9,372 nt of DNA from JAZSQZ01 sp045538175 (GTDB lineage Bacteria; Bacillota; Clostridia; Christensenellales; UBA1242), in NCBI GenBank assembly GCA_045538175.1, contig JAZSQZ010000142.1, positions 1 through 9,372 of the forward strand. Direction: 5' to 3'. Positions 6,756-9,372 of this stretch are shown here, piece after piece. How positions within the stretch are numbered: the stretch's first letter is position 1; every line of letters begins with the position of its first letter. Under the pieces are notes generated by a model that worked only from the letters and a program-made list of their open reading frames with translations, did not search any database and was not told the origin of the DNA. The position numbers and the translations under genes are program-made.

Positions 6756-9372
6756 ATGAAAGAAATCTTACAAAAACAAAGAGAATACTTTAACACTTTT
6801 GAAACTTATGACATTAAGTTTAGAACCGAACAATTAAAAAAATTGAGAGAAAAAATCCTTGAAAAGAAGGAAGATCTTTTTAATGCTTTTAAGGAAGATA
6901 TGAACAAGTGCGAGTTTGAAGTTATAGCAGCCGAACTTGGTATTGTTATGAACGAACTTAACTACTTAATCAAAAACCTTAAAGGTCTTGCAGAAGATAG
7001 GACTGCTGCTTCAAGCATATTAAACTATCCTGCAAAGAATTTCCAAATTTTTGAGCCATATGGTTTAACTTTGGTTGTTTCACCTTGGAACTATCCTTTC
7101 CAACTTACACTTGTTCCTGTAATCGGTGCAATTTCTGGTGGTAACACAGTTATTGTAAAACCATCAAGAAACACACCAAATGTTACAAGAGTTATTAAAG
7201 AAATTTTATCAATATTCCCAGAACATTATGTTTATGTCGTAACTGACAATGACGAAATTGAAGATTTGTTTGATCAAAATTTCGACTTTATTTGTTATAC
7301 AGGTTCTGGAAAAGTTGGCAGAGAACTTCTTGCAAGACAAGCAAAATACATCACTCCTATGATTTTGGAACTCGGTGGAAAGTGCCCTTGCGTTGTTTCT
7401 AAGTCTGCAAACCTTAAGGCTGCAGCAAGAAGAATTGCTTTTGGAAAATTTATAAACGCAGGTCAAACTTGTGTAGCACCAGATTTCCTTTTGGTTGATA
7501 GAAAAGTAAAAGATAAATTCCTTGCAAAACTTATCCACTATGTACAAGAATTTTACTATAAAGACGGTGTTTTAAGTGAAGACTTTGTAAGAGTTATCAA
7601 CAAAAAAGCACTTGACGGAATTTTAGAAAAAGTCAATCCAAACAAAGTTGTTTTTGGTGGTAAGGTCGATGGTTTAACTTTAGAGCCAACAATTCTTGAC
7701 GGCGTTACATATGACGACGAAATTATGCAAGAAGAAATTTTTGGACCTGTACTTCCTATTATCGAATATGACGATATCAATGACGCAATCGAATATTTAA
7801 GAAGCAAACCAAAACCACTTGCTCTTTACTACTTTGGTAAAAATCAAAAAGAAGGGTCAGAAGTCTTAAAGAAATGCCCATCTGGTGGTGGTTGTATAAA
7901 CGAAGTTGTAATGCATGTTGCTGAGCACGGCCTTCCATTTGGTGGCGTTGGCGAAAGTGGTATCGGAAGTTATCACGGTGCAAAAACATTCTATTCATTT
8001 GTACACGCAAAGAGCGTATTAAAGAGATCAACTTGGTTTGATTTCAAACAAAAATATCCACCATACGATGAAAAGAAAGTTAAATTTGCAAAATCAGTTT
8101 TTGGTATTAAGGACATTAAAAACGCAAAAGGAAAACCTGCATCAGCAGAAACTTTTGCAAAAGAAGAAATTGTCCCTCCAAAAGAAGAACCTGTTGAAAA
8201 AGCAGTTTCAACTTATGATGAATATGATATGATTATCACTCCAGATGTTGAAATGACTTTAGAAAATACAGTTGATTTTGTAAAACCTGTAGAAGAAGTT
8301 GAAGTTATTACACCTGCAGAAGAATTAGTTGTAAAAGAAGAAATCGAAACTCCTACAGAAACAGTCGAAGCACCTGCAGTTGATACTGTGGAAACTGAAG
8401 TTGACGCTATGGAACCTGCAGAAGAAGCACCTGTTGTTCTTCCTGAAATTGATGATGTTGACAACGATGATACTGAAGCAGAACAAGCAGATACACTTGC
8501 AAACGAAGAAGTTGTTGATGTAGACCCTGATGAAATTGCAGATATTAAAGAACAAGAATCTATAATTGATAGAGAACCTGAAGATTTCGAAAGCGATCTT
8601 TTAGAAGAAAACGAACCTGAAATCGTAGAAGAGTTTGGAGATGAAGACGACGAACTTATCGACGAAGAAATGGAAGAAACCAAAAAAATCGACGCAGAAC
8701 TTGAACAACTTGAAGACGACGATACCGATGCAGAGCAAGCAGACGACTTAGGTTTAGAAGATATAGAAGAAGAACCTGTTGAAGAAACAGTCGAAGAAGT
8801 AGAAGAAACTGAAACAGAACCTGTTCAAGAGCCTGAAGTTTACGAAGAAGCAGTTGAGCCTGCATATGTTGAGGCACAAACAGAAGAAGTTGCCGAAACA
8901 GAAACAACAACAGAGCTTGCTAAAGTTGAAGAAACACCTGTAACTTTTGAAGAAGAACCAGAATCTTATGAAGAACCTGTTGAAGAAGCTTATGAAGAAC
9001 CGGAAGTTGATGAAGAGCCTGCTGAAGAAGTAAAAGAAGAAACAACACCTGTTGTTCCAAAATCATATTCATCTTCTTGGGGTTCAGTCGAAGACGACGA
9101 AACCGTAGACAACACTTATACAAGTGAATATAGCGATTATGGTTCAGGCGAAGAAGAAAAACCATACAGAATTGTAGAACCTGCACCTATGGCAGAAGAA
9201 GTTGAAGAAGAAACAGTAGAAGAAAAACCAAAGAAAACTACTGCAAAGAAGACAACAGCCAAAAAGACAGGCACAAAGAAGGCTACAACAAAGAAGACAA
9301 CAACTAAAAAGTCTACAACAAAGAAAAAGGCAGATGGCGAAGAGAAACCAAAGAAAACCACTGCTAAAAAGA
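6756..9372 (+). CDS. Class 3-like aldehyde dehydrogenase fused to a long acidic then Lys/Thr-rich tail (3' end outside window)
   Basis: The frame is open for 872 codons and runs off the window. Residues 1 to about 450 form a complete NAD(P)-dependent aldehyde dehydrogenase of the class 3 type (ALDH3/YwdH-like), oxidising aldehydes to acids. Visible landmarks are SPWNYPF with N112, KPS at 135-137, the GSGKVG nucleotide loop from G183, general base E205 in LELGGK, catalytic C239 in NAGQTC, EEIFGP at 326-331, and the class 3 ending LPFGGVGESGIGSYHG followed by KYPPYDEKK. The normal family length is about 455. The same frame continues without a stop through a Glu/Pro/Val/Thr acidic region (to ~823, with a Ser/Tyr/Gly patch at 770-798) and into Lys/Thr repeats (from ~824). 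I see no Cys, His or membrane segment in the tail, and only one Trp. Start: ATG 6756, preceded by GAGGTG. The enzyme call is firm; the aldehyde and the tail's role are unknown. An assembly chimera is the main alternative for the tail. Confidence 0.92.
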   Translation, partial: MKEILQKQREYFNTFETYDIKFRTEQLKKLREKILEKKEDLFNAFKEDMNKCEFEVIAAELGIVMNELNYLIKNLKGLAEDRTAASSILNYPAKNFQIFEPYGLTLVVSPWNYPFQLTLVPVIGAISGGNTVIVKPSRNTPNVTRVIKEILSIFPEHYVYVVTDNDEIEDLFDQNFDFICYTGSGKVGRELLARQAKYITPMILELGGKCPCVVSKSANLKAAARRIAFGKFINAGQTCVAPDFLLVDRKVKDKFLAKLIHYVQEFYYKDGVLSEDFVRVINKKALDGILEKVNPNKVVFGGKVDGLTLEPTILDGVTYDDEIMQEEIFGPVLPIIEYDDINDAIEYLRSKPKPLALYYFGKNQKEGSEVLKKCPSGGGCINEVVMHVAEHGLPFGGVGESGIGSYHGAKTFYSFVHAKSVLKRSTWFDFKQKYPPYDEKKVKFAKSVFGIKDIKNAKGKPASAETFAKEEIVPPKEEPVEKAVSTYDEYDMIITPDVEMTLENTVDFVKPVEEVEVITPAEELVVKEEIETPTETVEAPAVDTVETEVDAMEPAEEAPVVLPEIDDVDNDDTEAEQADTLANEEVVDVDPDEIADIKEQESIIDREPEDFESDLLEENEPEIVEEFGDEDDELIDEEMEETKKIDAELEQLEDDDTDAEQADDLGLEDIEEEPVEETVEEVEETETEPVQEPEVYEEAVEPAYVEAQTEEVAETETTTELAKVEETPVTFEEEPESYEEPVEEAYEEPEVDEEPAEEVKEETTPVVPKSYSSSWGSVEDDETVDNTYTSEYSDYGSGEEEKPYRIVEPAPMAEEVEEETVEEKPKKTTAKKTTAKKTGTKKATTKKTTTKKSTTKKKADGEEKPKKTTAKK
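8151..9224 (+). other. Acidic low-complexity region of the aldehyde dehydrogenase fusion
   Basis: Codons ~466-823 encode mostly Glu, Asp, Pro, Val, Thr and Ala, with recurrent EEPVEE-, EEVEE- and PAEE-like patterns and very few aromatic residues apart from the 770-798 patch. No folded domain is recognisable, and the composition predicts an extended, disordered, strongly negative chain. Codon choice (GAA, CCT, GTT, ACA) matches the enzyme part, so there is no sign of a foreign segment. Possible roles (spacing, solubility, binding of basic partners or metal ions, condensate formation) are inference only. Confidence 0.85.
8466..8750 (+). repeat. Duplicated 11-residue motif within the acidic region
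   Basis: DDTEAEQADTL (residues 571-581, bases 8466-8498) recurs as DDTDAEQADDL (residues 655-665, bases 8718-8750), 9 of 11 identical. Several identical residues use different codons (GAT/GAC, GAA/GAG, ACT/ACC, CTT/TTA), so the likeness is at protein level and not a fresh DNA duplication. The stretch between the copies is unique acidic sequence. Confidence 0.7.
9225..9372 (+). repeat. Lys/Thr pentapeptide repeats at the C-terminal end of the fusion (incomplete)
   Basis: From residue 824 the protein reads KPKK and then successive five-residue units of the TTAKK type (TTAKK, TTAKK, TGTKK, ATTKK, TTTKK, STTKK). A short KADGEEKP interruption follows, and a new KKTTAKK begins as the window ends. 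Such Lys-rich repeats resemble histone H1-like and HU-type C-terminal tails that bind nucleic acid. Lys and Thr codons vary between units (AAA/AAG, ACA/ACT/ACC), so the periodicity is maintained in the protein. The array continues beyond the window, so its length is unknown. Confidence 0.85.

Noticed and set aside
7209..8031. Minus-strand frames opposite the aldehyde dehydrogenase domain
   Set aside because: Antisense shadows; the plus strand has all catalytic motifs in one frame.
8038..8232. Plus-strand frame of about 64 codons rich in Lys, Leu and Gln
   Set aside because: Out-of-frame shadow of the aldehyde dehydrogenase gene with no ribosome binding site.
8106..8240. Independent gene starting after the aldehyde dehydrogenase domain
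   Set aside because: No stop codon separates the parts, and the internal Met codons (for example at 8228) have no ribosome binding site, so a separate start is not supported.
8213..9361. Several antisense open frames opposite the acidic/basic tail (Ser/Thr-rich, Leu/Gln-rich and Phe/Val-rich predicted proteins)
   Set aside because: They are mirror images of GAA-, GTT- and AAG-rich codons on the plus strand, which rarely create stops in reverse; none has a ribosome binding site or recognisable domain.
9237..9372. CRISPR-like or satellite DNA repeat array at the right end
   Set aside because: The periodicity is in codons for Lys/Thr within a continuous reading frame, units vary synonymously, and there are no unique spacers.

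Overview
The window is AT-rich with A/T-ending codons, strong AGGAG-type ribosome binding sites, TGG for Trp and no in-frame TGA. It looks like the chromosome of a low-GC Firmicute or related lineage (Clostridia-like, probably a host- or sediment-associated uncultured species) using the standard bacterial code. The taxonomic call is an inference from style and protein families, not from a marker gene.

Left part (1-2392), minus strand: a short AT-rich intergenic stretch, a bidirectional terminator (144-177), a divergent but motif-complete ribose-phosphate pyrophosphokinase (prs, 179-1288), a second terminator hairpin (1304-1346), and UDP-glucose 4-epimerase (galE, 1352-2344) with its own promoter. 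These are nucleotide and sugar-nucleotide housekeeping genes. No good promoter is visible between galE and prs, so prs may depend partly on readthrough.

Middle part (2414-6612), plus strand: a self-contained drug-efflux style operon, divergent from galE. A MarR-family repressor gene (2529-3011) has a near-consensus promoter overlapped by a perfect 10-bp inverted repeat that is an obvious candidate autoregulatory operator; the predicted transcription start falls on the ATG, so the mRNA may be leaderless. The repressor gene overlaps the first of two ABC half-transporters (2995-4719), which in turn overlaps the second by 1 nt (4719-6581). The two ATPase domains carry complementary degenerate and intact motifs, which predicts a heterodimeric exporter with one catalytic and one degenerate ATP site (TM287/288, BmrCD type). 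A perfect hairpin terminator closes the operon.

Right part (6613-9372), plus strand: a separate promoter and a single uninterrupted frame from 6756 to the window edge. Its first ~450 codons encode a complete class 3-like aldehyde dehydrogenase with all key residues. The same frame then runs on for over 400 codons of low-complexity sequence: a long Glu/Pro/Val/Thr acidic region, a short Ser/Tyr/Gly patch, and a Lys/Thr pentapeptide-repeat tail resembling histone H1-like C-termini. This enzyme-plus-charged-tail fusion is the most unusual object in the window; its C-terminus lies outside it.
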